From JASFEQ01 sp050122535 (GTDB lineage Bacteria; Desulfobacterota; DSM-4660; Desulfatiglandales; HGW-15), in assembly GCA_050122535.1 (NCBI GenBank), contig JASFIT010000269.1, positions 1 through 6,543 on the forward strand: DNA of 6,543 nt, given 5' to 3'. Positions 1-5,517 of the stretch are shown here, in pieces. Each line of letters opens with the position of its first letter. Within the stretch, counting starts at the first letter, position 1. A program made the translations under genes and the position numbers. The notes under the pieces are model-generated. The model was not told the DNA's origin and did no database searches. It was given only the letters and a program-made list of their open reading frames with translations.

Positions 1-1
1 C

Positions 2-82
2 AGGGGCAATGACCAGACAGGTGGTGTAGGCCCTTTGCTGCCGCTGCTTATAAATACAATTTCTATATTTAAAGAAATGTAG
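2..82 (+). CDS. C-terminal fragment of an unidentified protein, cut by the left window edge
   Basis: An open frame enters from the left edge and ends at TAG 80-82, giving 26 residues. It contains a glycine-rich turn (TGGVG) and a short hydrophobic stretch (PLLPLLINTISIF) before KEM. This would fit the end of a membrane or membrane-associated protein, but the piece is too short to assign a family. The adjacent frame stays open past this stop (54-209), so the TAG may be a frameshift product rather than the native end. Confidence that it is coding is modest because only 26 codons are visible. Confidence 0.35.
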   Translation, partial: RGNDQTGGVGPLLPLLINTISIFKEM

Positions 83-209
83 AGCCTACGGACTCAAAAA
101 ACAGCCAGCTATAGATGCTAAAGAGGTTCCCGTAGAAGATGTACAGTTGGACGGATGTAGCAGCAAAAAAAAGAAGATTCCTATTACCAAACTGAAAATA
201 ACGAAATAA
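54..209 (+). pseudogene. Possible frameshifted continuation of the left-edge gene
   Basis: This frame opens after TAA 51-53 and runs 51 codons to TAA 207-209. It has no ATG near its beginning. From about base 81 its composition looks protein-like (LKKQPAIDAKEVPVEDVQLD, then GCSSKKKK and a lysine-rich end). It overlaps the end of the preceding frame with a shift of one base, as expected if a single indel near 60-80 split one gene. A chance open frame is the alternative, and no family is recognised. Confidence 0.2.
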
Positions 210-314
210 CATAGATTGACGATCGATTCACTCATTGCATAACCCCCTTACCAAATGCCCCTAAAGGAAAGTGGTGTATGACCCTGAAAACCAGGAAAAA
301 TAGGTCAGGAAGAA

Positions 315-330
315 CCTGCGTTCACGCAGG
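315..330 (-). terminator. Small hairpin downstream of the tiny minus-strand frames
   Basis: A perfect 6-bp stem (CCTGCG/CGCAGG) closes a four-base loop. It begins 11 bases after the stop codon of the 28-residue frame. On the minus strand it is followed by a pyrimidine-rich stretch with a TTTTT run about 15 bases further on, so it is a weak candidate terminator and not a textbook one. Confidence 0.3.
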
Positions 331-341
331 AAGCCTGTTTA

Positions 342-428
342 CTAAAAAAGGCTGTACAGGAATAATGCAATCGCCAGGACGATCAGAGTGAGAACGAATG
401 ACCAGGTATCCTTTATTTCCTCTCTCAT
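342..428 (-). CDS. Putative 28-residue single-pass membrane peptide
   Basis: The frame reads MREEIKDTW followed by a strongly hydrophobic run (about residues 10-28, FVLTLIVLAIALFLYSLF) and a TAG stop. A charged, acidic N-terminus followed by one membrane span is the layout of small membrane subunits and regulators such as those attached to cytochrome oxidases. No specific family is recognised and no oxidase genes lie nearby. The ATG overlaps the stop of an upstream 25-residue frame by four bases (ATGA), a form typical of translational coupling. A GGGGG run lies seven bases before the ATG as a weak ribosome binding site. A hairpin follows the stop. A chance frame cannot be excluded at this length. 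Confidence 0.4.
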   Translation of the reverse strand: MREEIKDTWSFVLTLIVLAIALFLYSLF

Positions 429-502
429 TGAACAACCCCCATGAATAACCCCATGTGAGATTTAGCAAGAACAATACCAAATGCTGCCAAATGAATTGCC
501 AT
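425..502 (-). CDS. Putative 25-residue frame overlapping the membrane peptide
   Basis: ATG at 500-502 opens a 25-codon frame (MAIHLAAFGIVLAKSHMGLF and five more residues) ending in a TGA that overlaps the ATG of the 28-residue peptide by four bases. The product is mildly hydrophobic. A GGA lies a few bases upstream of the start, which is weak support. It could be a leader peptide coupling translation of the downstream peptide, or chance. Its only real support is the ATGA junction. Confidence 0.2.
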   Translation of the reverse strand: MAIHLAAFGIVLAKSHMGLFMGVVQ

Positions 503-641
503 GAAGTTTCCATGGGTTAGCTCAACTCAGATGGGGAACCTCTCCCATTGGATGCACAATAAAATGTGCAGAAACACAGGTTCTTGTGCATTCTTGGACT
601 GTGACCATTGAAGAAAATGACGAGGCATCAGGGCTGGTAAC

Positions 642-668
642 AAAAAAGCAGGGCCACAATGGCCCTGC
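642..668 (-). terminator. Intrinsic terminator of the LysM gene
   Basis: A perfect 8-bp GC-rich stem (GCAGGGCC, loop of five, GGCCCTGC) at 648-668 is followed on the minus strand by six consecutive T (complement of 642-647). It lies 28 bases after the LysM gene stop codon. This is a textbook rho-independent terminator and marks the end of that transcript. Confidence 0.88.
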
Positions 669-695
669 CAGAAGTTCTGTGGATGTAAGGAAAAT

Positions 696-2534
696 CTATT
701 GATGAATGTGAGATAAAGCGCTTAGCTCTAGAATCCGATAACCCTTCTGTGACAATAAGGCCGCAAGTTCACTGCGCAGGTCTGCTGGCGTGGCGATAAT
801 GGCCTTCCCTGTGGGATCTGCAAAGGTGATTCCGGGTAGAGTAAACTGGATATTCCTCCAACTGTCTTTTTCAGCAACCACAAAGGAATGTTGACCATTA
901 CCAAATTGAACATTGAGAAATTCAAGCGTCTTGGCAACCAACTCCAATGGATCCTTTTCTGCTGACAACGAGAGGTATGAAAACTGGTGTTCTTCCAGAA
1001 AAGAGACAATTTGAGGCGTCAGCCCAGTTAGATCAATGATAGCGTCGCTTTCCCCAATCCTGAGGAAGAAATCCACGTTGACGTTTACCCGGAGATCCGC
1101 CTTATGGCTCTGATAGACAGGAATTTCTATTTGAGTGGAAAAATTGTGGTTCGTGAGAGCCAACAATCTTTCTACTAAAGAAAAACGATCAGTACCCCCT
1201 TCTAATATGTCTGATTCCTCTATTCCGCCTGGGTAGGTGTTCTCGCGAGGGGGGAAATCTATGATTTTCACACCTTCTCTCTCCATGAGTCTCTTGACCA
1301 GCAGGGATGTGGGCTCTGTATAATTGTCTATCAAATTAATGACCACATAATTTGGCTTGCTTTTCGAACCATTGTCGGGAAGTGATACAATCCAATCCCC
1401 GGTCACCCTGAAATTCATGTCACCCTTCAGTTCAAGAGGTTCACCCTTTTCATATACCTTAGCGTAATTGCACATGCTCAAAATCTTGGCGAATGCTGAC
1501 CTCAGATCCTCTTTTTCCATCAAGTGAATAATCCGATAATTTGCCCAGGTGGATTGTATAAGGCTTCCAATGTCCTTTGGAAGCTCATTGTTCAGGTCCA
1601 CAATGACCCTCAGGCCATTTTGAAGATAAATAATGGGGAAAGATGCAGCCTTGATGTTTATAGATCCCATTGACTCGATGGGCAGAAAATGGTCCCCGGT
1701 CTGAATCCACTCCTCTCCCATTTCAGCAAATATCTTTCCCAGATCATTAACCAGGGTATTAGCCTTTTTGCTTGACTCTTTCTTTTCGATTTCCATGCTC
1801 TCTGCTGGTACGGGAGAAAATGCCTGCTCAATGGGCTCTGTGGCAATGCTCGTTGAGTAGACCGGCAGTTTGACGACTTGACCAGCATGAAGGTTATTCA
1901 GATCTTTGATCGTCGGATTCATTTTCTTGAAAAGCTCTATATACTCATCGTAGAAATCCTCGTTTGGAATGTTGTAACGACGTTTAGCAATCCGAAACAG
2001 GCTGTCGCCGGGCCTTACCGTGTACATCTCAAACTCGGGATCAGTCGGAGTTATGACTGGGGCCTTTTTCTGTGGAGAGGGTTTTTGACTGACAGAGTTA
2101 GGCGGAAGGCTGGTAATTCTAAGGGGAATGACGATCTCCTGTCCAGGATAGATCAGATCCAGGTTGCGCAAGGATTTGTTCAATTGTCGTAGTATGGAAC
2201 GGAGCTCAGCTGGTTTGCCCTGATTCAAGAGTCTTTTTTTCCTCAGGATTCTCCAAAGAGAATCACCTTCCTGGACAATGTACACCTGAGCCTGGACTCT
2301 TTTGTTGTCAATATCATAGATATGTCCCTCTAATTCAGCCGTCTTAACCATATGTATATAGTGGGTCTTTTTATCCTCCAGTGCAAACGACGGTTGGAAG
2401 GAGATGAGTATCGGCAGCGAAAAACAGAGGAGCCAGATAGTCTTTTTGAAAACCTGACGGAGGCACGCCCGATTCAACGGCTCTAAAACCAGTTTGGCGA
2501 CCAGCCAATAATTAGAAATAGGATAGTTTTTCAT
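696..2534 (-). CDS. Exported protein with two LysM domains and a duplicated C-terminal region
   Basis: A 612-residue protein. Residues 31-50 form a hydrophobic export or anchor segment after a basic N-terminus, with a likely processing area near FALED (50-54). LysM domain 1 spans about 84-137 (VQEGDSLWRI ... YPGQEIVIP) and LysM domain 2 about 170-226 (VRPGDSLFRIAKRRY ... HAGQVVKLP). LysM domains bind peptidoglycan or related glycans, so the protein probably acts in the periplasm or at the envelope. After a charged Pro/Lys/Glu linker (230-262), residues 306-427 and 494-604 look like two copies of one roughly 120-residue domain, each going from an I/V-DL strand to a final GV/Y-K/R-I motif; I cannot name this domain. 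No peptidase, amidase or transglycosylase motif was seen. A near-consensus promoter lies about 60 bases upstream and a strong terminator follows, so the gene is probably monocistronic. The ATG is preceded only by a weak GGA. Confidence 0.93.
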   Translation of the reverse strand: MKNYPISNYWLVAKLVLEPLNRACLRQVFKKTIWLLCFSLPILISFQPSFALEDKKTHYIHMVKTAELEGHIYDIDNKRVQAQVYIVQEGDSLWRILRKKRLLNQGKPAELRSILRQLNKSLRNLDLIYPGQEIVIPLRITSLPPNSVSQKPSPQKKAPVITPTDPEFEMYTVRPGDSLFRIAKRRYNIPNEDFYDEYIELFKKMNPTIKDLNNLHAGQVVKLPVYSTSIATEPIEQAFSPVPAESMEIEKKESSKKANTLVNDLGKIFAEMGEEWIQTGDHFLPIESMGSINIKAASFPIIYLQNGLRVIVDLNNELPKDIGSLIQSTWANYRIIHLMEKEDLRSAFAKILSMCNYAKVYEKGEPLELKGDMNFRVTGDWIVSLPDNGSKSKPNYVVINLIDNYTEPTSLLVKRLMEREGVKIIDFPPRENTYPGGIEESDILEGGTDRFSLVERLLALTNHNFSTQIEIPVYQSHKADLRVNVNVDFFLRIGESDAIIDLTGLTPQIVSFLEEHQFSYLSLSAEKDPLELVAKTLEFLNVQFGNGQHSFVVAEKDSWRNIQFTLPGITFADPTGKAIIATPADLRSELAALLSQKGYRILELSALSHIHQ

Positions 2535-2550
2535 AGGTCCAAACAGAAGG

Positions 2551-2634
2551 GGGCGGGCTCCTAGGAAAGATTTTAAGAAGAGATTGTGCTAATGATAGGA
2601 TAGAATCACCAAAATGTCAAGTATTTTAATTACT
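2551..2634 (-). repeat. Promoter-bearing dispersed repeat, copy A
   Basis: This is the most diverged of three copies of a repeat of about 95 bp. Conserved blocks in plus-strand order are GGGCGGG, a TTAGAAAG-like stretch, AAGAAGAGATTG, AATGATAGGATA-AATC and GTCAAGTATTTTAA. Copies B and C continue with ACCACTTCCATGAT, whereas copy A departs after TTTTAA. On the minus strand the element reads as a promoter with about 45 bases of transcribed leader. Confidence 0.65.
2592..2620 (-). promoter_or_regulatory. Sigma70-type promoter for the LysM gene
   Basis: On the minus strand a perfect -35 TTGACA (complement of 2615-2620) is followed after exactly 17 bases by -10 TATCAT (complement of 2592-2597). 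Transcription should start near 2585, leaving a leader of about 50 bases before the ATG at 2534. The promoter lies inside copy A of a dispersed repeat whose other two copies keep the same arrangement. Confidence 0.8.
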
Positions 2635-2859
2635 TGCATTAACAGAAACCAAGGAAGCTTTTCTATCCAGAATCAAGTATCTTTACCCCGTGAAATCCTT
2701 GCTCTGTTGAATCTGGAAGCCATTCAACCGGGGCGAAGGCTATTTCACTGGGGTAGCATCAAGTATCTTCGTCTAAGACATCCCCCTTTCATTACTCCGC
2801 CTTTATGCGGTTCGGGTCCATACCCACCGCTTCTACAGTTTCAGATAACACTTTTTTAG
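2614..2859 (+). pseudogene. AbrB/MazE-like swapped-hairpin domain remnant (tentative)
   Basis: An 81-codon frame whose residues 18-55 (around NQVSLPREILALLNL and QPGRRLFHWGSIKYLRLR) follow the usual AbrB/MazE/SpoVT pattern: a GxVxLPxEI-like strand and helix, an LxL-PG turn, and a closing strand ending in LR. AbrB-type proteins are small dimeric DNA binders, often antitoxins or transition regulators. Against a live gene: the turn holds about three extra residues, the conserved glycine before QV is missing, the ATG lies inside repeat copy A with no good ribosome binding site, no toxin gene is adjacent, and the 3' end runs 68 bases into the opposing zinc-ribbon gene. The same bases form a long hairpin, so the resemblance may be accidental. 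Confidence 0.25.
2669..2769. repeat. Imperfect hairpin element bounded by 15-bp direct repeats
   Basis: Two direct repeats (2669-2683 and 2755-2769) match at 14 of 15 bases (AGMATCAAGTATCTT). Between them lies a nested inverted repeat: TACCCC/TGGGGTA, GTGAAAT/ATTTCAC, CCTTGC/GCGAAGG, with an inner perfect 7-bp stem GTTGAAT/ATTCAAC (2706-2712 and 2722-2728) around a nine-base loop. The layout resembles a tiny mobile element with a target duplication. The GTTGAAT stem followed by GGGG recurs at 5997-6035. Confidence 0.5.
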
Positions 2860-3046
2860 TGGAAATTGCTCTGATGGTTGTTTTTAGAAAATATTCACCG
2901 CAATATCCACACTTGTAAACCTGCCTTTCCAGTTGCCCACCCAGATATGTCGGCTCTCCACCCTCCGTATTAACTGGATGGTCTATTTCAGGGAAATCTT
3001 TTATTTTTGGAGTTCCATCAATATCTGTACAATAGCCACAAGGCAT
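2792..3046 (-). CDS. Small protein with two CGYC motifs, probable zinc ribbon
   Basis: An 84-residue soluble protein with identical CGYC motifs at residues 3-6 and 46-49. Four cysteines in two CxxC pairs are the usual ligands of a zinc ribbon, so the protein probably binds zinc and may act in protein or nucleic-acid contact. No catalytic motif or export signal was found. The start is well supported: a perfect GGAGG (complement of 3053-3057) lies six bases before the ATG. Just upstream on the same strand are a very short frame with another CxxC pair and a frameshifted membrane gene, with repeat promoter copy B further upstream, so it may be the last intact gene of a decayed transcription unit. 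No clear terminator follows. Family not recognised. Confidence 0.75.
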   Translation of the reverse strand: MPCGYCTDIDGTPKIKDFPEIDHPVNTEGGEPTYLGGQLERQVYKCGYCGEYFLKTTIRAISTKKVLSETVEAVGMDPNRIKAE

Positions 3047-3076
3047 TTTAAACCTCCACTATCTCCCGAAAATATT

Positions 3077-3148
3077 TCACGAGTTTTGCCTCTTGCTAGC
3101 CTTGCAGTTTTGGCACTTATAAGCGTTACGGGAATTCTTAAGAACCAC
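3077..3148 (-). pseudogene. 23-codon CxxC fragment
   Basis: A GTG-initiated frame (the GTG is the only start available) includes KNSRNAYKCQNCKASKRQNS, a knuckle-like CxxC flanked by basic residues, and ends at TGA 3077-3079. It has no ribosome binding site of its own. It overlaps the end of the upstream membrane-peptide frame with a shift, so it may be the separated C-terminus of that broken gene, giving a membrane anchor plus half a zinc ribbon. Confidence 0.2.
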
Positions 3149-3244
3149 TTATCAGTTTCGAAATCGTGTCCCGTCTGGGGTGAATCACTACTATAAGCAG
3201 CAAAAGTAAAAAGGCGAAAAATACAGGAGAATCGACCCTTTCAT
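3138..3244 (-). pseudogene. Frameshifted small single-pass membrane protein
   Basis: ATG at 3242-3244 has a good GAGG ribosome binding site six bases upstream (complement of 3251-3254). The frame starts MKGSILLY but stops after 17 codons. A shift of one base at a run of five T (complement of 3217-3221) joins it to a frame reading FFAFLLLLLIVVIHPRRDTI and ending at TAA 3138-3140. The joined product would be about 35 residues with one clear membrane span and a basic cytoplasmic-type tail. This points to an indel in the homopolymer, either real decay or a sequencing error. Promoter copy B lies about 100 bases upstream on the same strand. Confidence 0.4.
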
Positions 3245-3300
3245 GACCTTCCTCAAAAAAGCCTGTGATGTTGTGCCAGGACAAAGGAGTGCATTTTTGC

Positions 3301-3395
3301 GGGGCAAGTCTATTAGAAATGTTGTGAAGAAGAGATTGGGTCAATGATAGGATAAAATCCAACAAAAGGCAAGTATTTTAAACCACTTCCATGAT
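3301..3395 (-). repeat. Promoter-bearing dispersed repeat, copy B
   Basis: Copy B closely matches copy C, sharing TTAGAAATG, GTGAAGAAGAGAT and the long block CAAGTATTTTAAACCACTTC continuing to CATGAT, and matches copy A through the central part (AATGATAGGATA). It lies upstream of the frameshifted membrane gene and the zinc-ribbon gene, in the same orientation relative to them as copy A has to the LysM gene. Confidence 0.7.
3344..3372 (-). promoter_or_regulatory. Sigma70-type promoter in repeat copy B
   Basis: On the minus strand TTGCCT (complement of 3367-3372) and TATCAT (complement of 3344-3349) are separated by 17 bases. The -10 is identical to that of the LysM promoter and the -35 differs at two positions. 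The predicted start near 3337 is about 90 bases upstream of the ATG at 3244. Confidence 0.5.
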
Positions 3396-3413
3396 TTCTG
3401 GAAGAGCTCTTTT

Positions 3414-3434
3414 TACTCCTTACTCCCTACTCTT
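3414..3434 (+). repeat. Three heptamer units TACTCNN
   Basis: TACTCCT, TACTCCC and TACTCTT follow one another without gaps. Like the arrays near 6311 and 6384, the run leads into a GGCCCGCCGTAG module. Confidence 0.5.
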
Positions 3435-3440
3435 TTCGCT

Positions 3441-3511
3441 ATGCTTTACCTGGCCCGCCGTAGTCTTGGCGCCCGTCCTCTCCATCCTCCGTAGTCTTGA
3501 CGTAGGAGGGT
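3441..3511 (+). repeat. GGCCCGCCGTAG module with CCTCC/GGAGG hairpin
   Basis: Bases 3441-3466 match 6322-6347 at 24 of 26 positions. Immediately downstream, CCTCC (3486-3490) and GGAGG (3505-3509) form a short stem around GTAGTCTTGACGTA. The region 3396-3575 has no gene that I can support; an open frame of 62 codons at 3391-3579 has low-complexity, repeat-derived composition. Confidence 0.55.
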
Positions 3512-3575
3512 GTCTACTGTCTTCTGGAGTCCGCGTCCCCCATTTTATTCGATTTTTGATTCGTTGTGTCATCAT

Positions 3576-3603
3576 TTGACATTTGGAAACTAGAGCTTAA
3601 TTT
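3576..3603 (+). promoter_or_regulatory. Candidate promoter of the three-gene plus-strand set
   Basis: A perfect -35 TTGACA at 3576-3581 is followed after 16 bases by TAATTT at 3598-3603, a weak -10. It lies about 85 bases before the start codon of the first gene of the set. The -35 is good and the -10 poor, so the site is plausible only. Confidence 0.4.
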
Positions 3604-3686
3604 CCTTTCAACAAGCAATATTGTAAGGGACGAGTTACTAGTGCGGTGGACCAGTACAAAGGGAAACGTTGGGTGCTAGGGACAAA

Positions 3687-4391
3687 ATGAAAAGGTCAAT
3701 TCTCATTTTATCGGTGCTACTCCTATTAGGATCTGTGATAGATCCTAACCAGAGCTTTGGTCATACTGAGATTTTCGTCGGTAAGGCCGTAAACAAAAGT
3801 GGTGAGTCTGAATATACGGAGCGTCATGAGGTCACCTATGAAGACGGAAAGGTGATTCGAAGCAAAACCACCTACCGCGATCCCTCCAACCGGATCATCG
3901 GCGATCTGGTGACGGAATACATGCCCGATCCCCGGCTTTGCAGCTATGACTTCAGGGATATACGGGCCAAATATGAAGACGGCGTGAGAGTCGAGGGGCA
4001 ACGGATGCGTCTGTTCCGTAAGCTGAACGATCTGGATGAGGTGGAAATGGCCTATATGCCCTTGATGGAAGATCAGATTGTGGGTCAGGGTTTTCACCAC
4101 TTCATTGTCTTGAACCTGGAGGCGATTGCTTCGGGTAAGGTCTTTCATGTGAAACTCGTCATGCCTTCGCGTCTAAAGCAGTACAAGTTCAGAATTCGCA
4201 AACGGAACCTCGACGCGGGCATTGTTTACATTCGCCTTGAAATTGACAACTGGTTTCTCAGATTGTTTGCTCCCCATGTTGACGCGGAATATGATCTGAA
4301 GACACGCCATCTGCTCCGCTACGATGGCATTTCGAATCTGTCTGATGCATCGGGAGATTACAAAAAGGTGATCATTACATACAGCTATTAA
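3687..4391 (+). CDS. Secreted protein of unknown function
   Basis: A 234-residue protein with a classic signal peptide: MKR, then a hydrophobic core ILILSVLLLLGSVI, and likely cleavage near SFG-H (residues 23-26). The mature part has alternating charged strands (TEIFVGKAV, ERHEVTYEDGKVIRSKTTYRD, YKFRIRKRN, IVYIRLEID) typical of an all-beta periplasmic or outer-membrane-associated protein; it recalls DUF3108-like lipid-barrel folds, but I cannot confirm that. The single cysteine (residue 85) is not in a lipobox. The ATG at 3687 is preferred over an in-frame TTG at 3669 because AGGGA lies four bases before it and the signal peptide then starts properly at MKRS. Seventy bases separate it from the next gene on the same strand. 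Function unknown. Confidence 0.88.
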   Translation: MKRSILILSVLLLLGSVIDPNQSFGHTEIFVGKAVNKSGESEYTERHEVTYEDGKVIRSKTTYRDPSNRIIGDLVTEYMPDPRLCSYDFRDIRAKYEDGVRVEGQRMRLFRKLNDLDEVEMAYMPLMEDQIVGQGFHHFIVLNLEAIASGKVFHVKLVMPSRLKQYKFRIRKRNLDAGIVYIRLEIDNWFLRLFAPHVDAEYDLKTRHLLRYDGISNLSDASGDYKKVIITYSY

Positions 4392-4402
4392 GGCTTTCAG
4401 AA

Positions 4403-4446
4403 AACCCGGAAGTAAGGTTTGTTTGTCAATACCGCGCACGCGGGTT
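4403..4446 (+). other. Inverted repeat in the leader of the DUF1475 gene
   Basis: AACCCG (4403-4408) pairs with CGGGTT (4441-4446). An alternative inner stem CCGCG-CA-CGCGG uses bases 4432-4443. The structure lies just before the ribosome binding site of the DUF1475 gene. It has no T-run, so it is more likely a translation-modulating or incidental structure than a terminator. Confidence 0.25.
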
Positions 4447-4461
4447 AAATGAGGAAAGGTG

Positions 4462-4797
4462 ATGCAGAGCTTTCTAAAATTTTTGTTTGCACTCATGCTA
4501 GTGGCCATGCTCGCCATGACCACGGCAGCCAGTCTCGACCGGGGTGTTTTCCAGGCGCTTGGTGATCTCTGGAAGGACCTCTGGTTCAAGGCAACGCTGA
4601 TGGATGCTTATTTCAGCTTCATTACATTCTATGTATGGGTGGCTTATAAAGAACGTCGTAATCTTGCAAGAATTCTGTGGTTCGTTTTGATTATGTGCTT
4701 TGGAAATATCGCCATGGCCACTTATGTCCTGATTCAGCTCTTCAGGATGGCACCGGGTGAGTCCATGGAAACCCTATTGACAAAAAGGGTGACGTGA
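4462..4797 (+). CDS. DUF1475-like small integral membrane protein
   Basis: A 111-residue protein with three probable membrane spans (about 5-25, 50-63 and 70-94). The pattern WFKATLMDAYFSFITFYVWV followed by AYKE, and later GNIAMATYVLIQL, matches what I recall of the DUF1475 family, whose function is unknown. Length fits that family. The ATG at 4462 follows GAGG (4451-4454) with seven intervening bases, better placed than the GTG at 4459. Its TGA stop overlaps the start of the DUF2062 gene, so the two should be translationally coupled. It probably shares a transcript with the secreted-protein gene upstream, since no terminator lies in the 70-base gap. Confidence 0.87.
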   Translation: MQSFLKFLFALMLVAMLAMTTAASLDRGVFQALGDLWKDLWFKATLMDAYFSFITFYVWVAYKERRNLARILWFVLIMCFGNIAMATYVLIQLFRMAPGESMETLLTKRVT

Positions 4798-5363
4798 TGA
4801 TCGCATCCTTACTAGAAAATAAAATTATTCGTCCTATCATTGCGCTGCTAAAGCAAGGAATTACACCTGAAAAGATTGCGTTGAGCCTTGCTTTGGGCAT
4901 AGTACTGGGCATCTTCCCTGTACTCGGTTCCACGACCTTACTCTGTACTCTAGCTGCACTGCTCTTCAGACTAAATCTCCCGGCGATTCAAATTGTCAAC
5001 GTCGTGATTTACCCCCTGCAACTCGCGTTTTTGCTACCCTTTTACCGGGCCGGTGAATGGCTCTTTAATGCGCAACATCTGCCCATATCCGTGCAAGAAA
5101 TCATTGCTATGATTGATAAAGACGTTTGGGGAGCCATCCTGTTCCTTTGGGATACCACGGTACACGCCATTGGGGCCTGGTTTCTCGTGGGTTCCGCCAT
5201 GACCCTGATACTGTATACCCTGCTTAAACCTGGCATCTCCAGGTTGTCATTCAAGTCATCCGGCGTACAGTATTCAGGGCACGTCCCCCCTTTGCGAGAG
5301 TGCACCAAAACCGTCAATTCCTACCAACGCCCCCGATCACATGACTGCGTGGCACATGGCTAG
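4797..5363 (+). CDS. DUF2062 domain membrane protein with an atypical C-terminal tail
   Basis: A 188-residue protein. Residues 19-146 carry the DUF2062 pattern: a helix ending GITPEKIALSLALGIVLGIFP, then VLGSTTLLCTLAALLFRLN, a conserved NVVIYPLQLAFLLPFYRAGE segment, and two further hydrophobic segments (112-131 and 133-143). DUF2062 proteins are inner-membrane proteins of unknown biochemical role, sometimes fused to or neighbouring glycosyltransferases. Start: GGG at 4787-4789 lies seven bases before the ATG at 4797, which overlaps the upstream stop by one base; the GTG at 4794 is an alternative. After residue 150 the sequence becomes polar and unlike the family (ending in SHDCVAHG), and its DNA matches non-coding sequence at 5765-5799, so the native C-terminus may have been replaced. 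Confidence 0.88.
   Translation: MIASLLENKIIRPIIALLKQGITPEKIALSLALGIVLGIFPVLGSTTLLCTLAALLFRLNLPAIQIVNVVIYPLQLAFLLPFYRAGEWLFNAQHLPISVQEIIAMIDKDVWGAILFLWDTTVHAIGAWFLVGSAMTLILYTLLKPGISRLSFKSSGVQYSGHVPPLRECTKTVNSYQRPRSHDCVAHG
5306..5340 (+). repeat. 35-bp repeat, first copy, in the 3' end of the DUF2062 gene
   Basis: Matches 5765-5799 at about 29 of 35 positions (shared CAAAACC-TCAAT-CCTACCA-CG and ending ATCAC). The first copy encodes the odd tail of the DUF2062 protein and the second lies upstream of the 77-residue gene. The two copies bracket the inverted repeat and that gene. Confidence 0.5.
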
Positions 5364-5403
5364 TTTTGTTGATTTTGACCCCGGTATTCGCTGCATGTAT
5401 CAA

Positions 5404-5517
5404 GGTGACGTCCATTAAATTATAAGATTCTTGTCGGCTGAAACAGTCTTCCGAGAGTACCGATTTTGCTTGGCTTCGACAAAGATAAATCAATCTTATA
5501 ATTTAATGGACATCACC
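5404..5517. repeat. Long near-perfect inverted repeat at the 3' end of the 77-residue gene
   Basis: Arms 5404-5429 and 5492-5517 are complementary at 25 of 26 positions, including 19 uninterrupted pairs (TCCATTAAATTATAAGATT against its complement). The spacer of 62 bases offers one more short pairing (TTGTCG/CGACAA). The right arm contains the last five codons and stop of the minus-strand gene. The left arm read on the plus strand spells the same ending (GDVH, stop). The arms are AT-rich with no T-run, so this is not a normal terminator. Confidence 0.75.

Noticed and set aside
322..513. 63-codon minus-strand frame beginning METSWQF
   Set aside because: It overlaps the two tiny frames in another phase, has no ribosome binding site, and its composition is not protein-like after the first third.
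2933..3196. 87-codon plus-strand frame opposite the zinc-ribbon gene
   Set aside because: The opposite strand has two CGYC motifs and a perfect GGAGG, so this is a shadow frame.
3138..3365. 75-codon minus-strand frame starting inside repeat copy B
   Set aside because: Its ATG lies within the promoter boxes of the repeat and cannot be translated from that promoter; the well-supported start is at 3244 in another frame.
3726..4589. Two minus-strand open frames of about 140 codons each
   Set aside because: They lie opposite the secreted-protein and DUF1475 genes, which have signal peptide, membrane spans and ribosome binding sites; the reverse frames show no motif.
5226..5246. AACCTGG/CCAGGTT hairpin as terminator of the DUF2062 gene
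   Set aside because: The 7-bp stem is perfect, but it lies inside the reading frame and no T-run follows.
5404..5517. Integron attC site
   Set aside because: The length and palindrome are suggestive, but the conserved GTTRRRY and RYYYAAC core sites are missing from the arm ends and no integrase or cassette row is visible.
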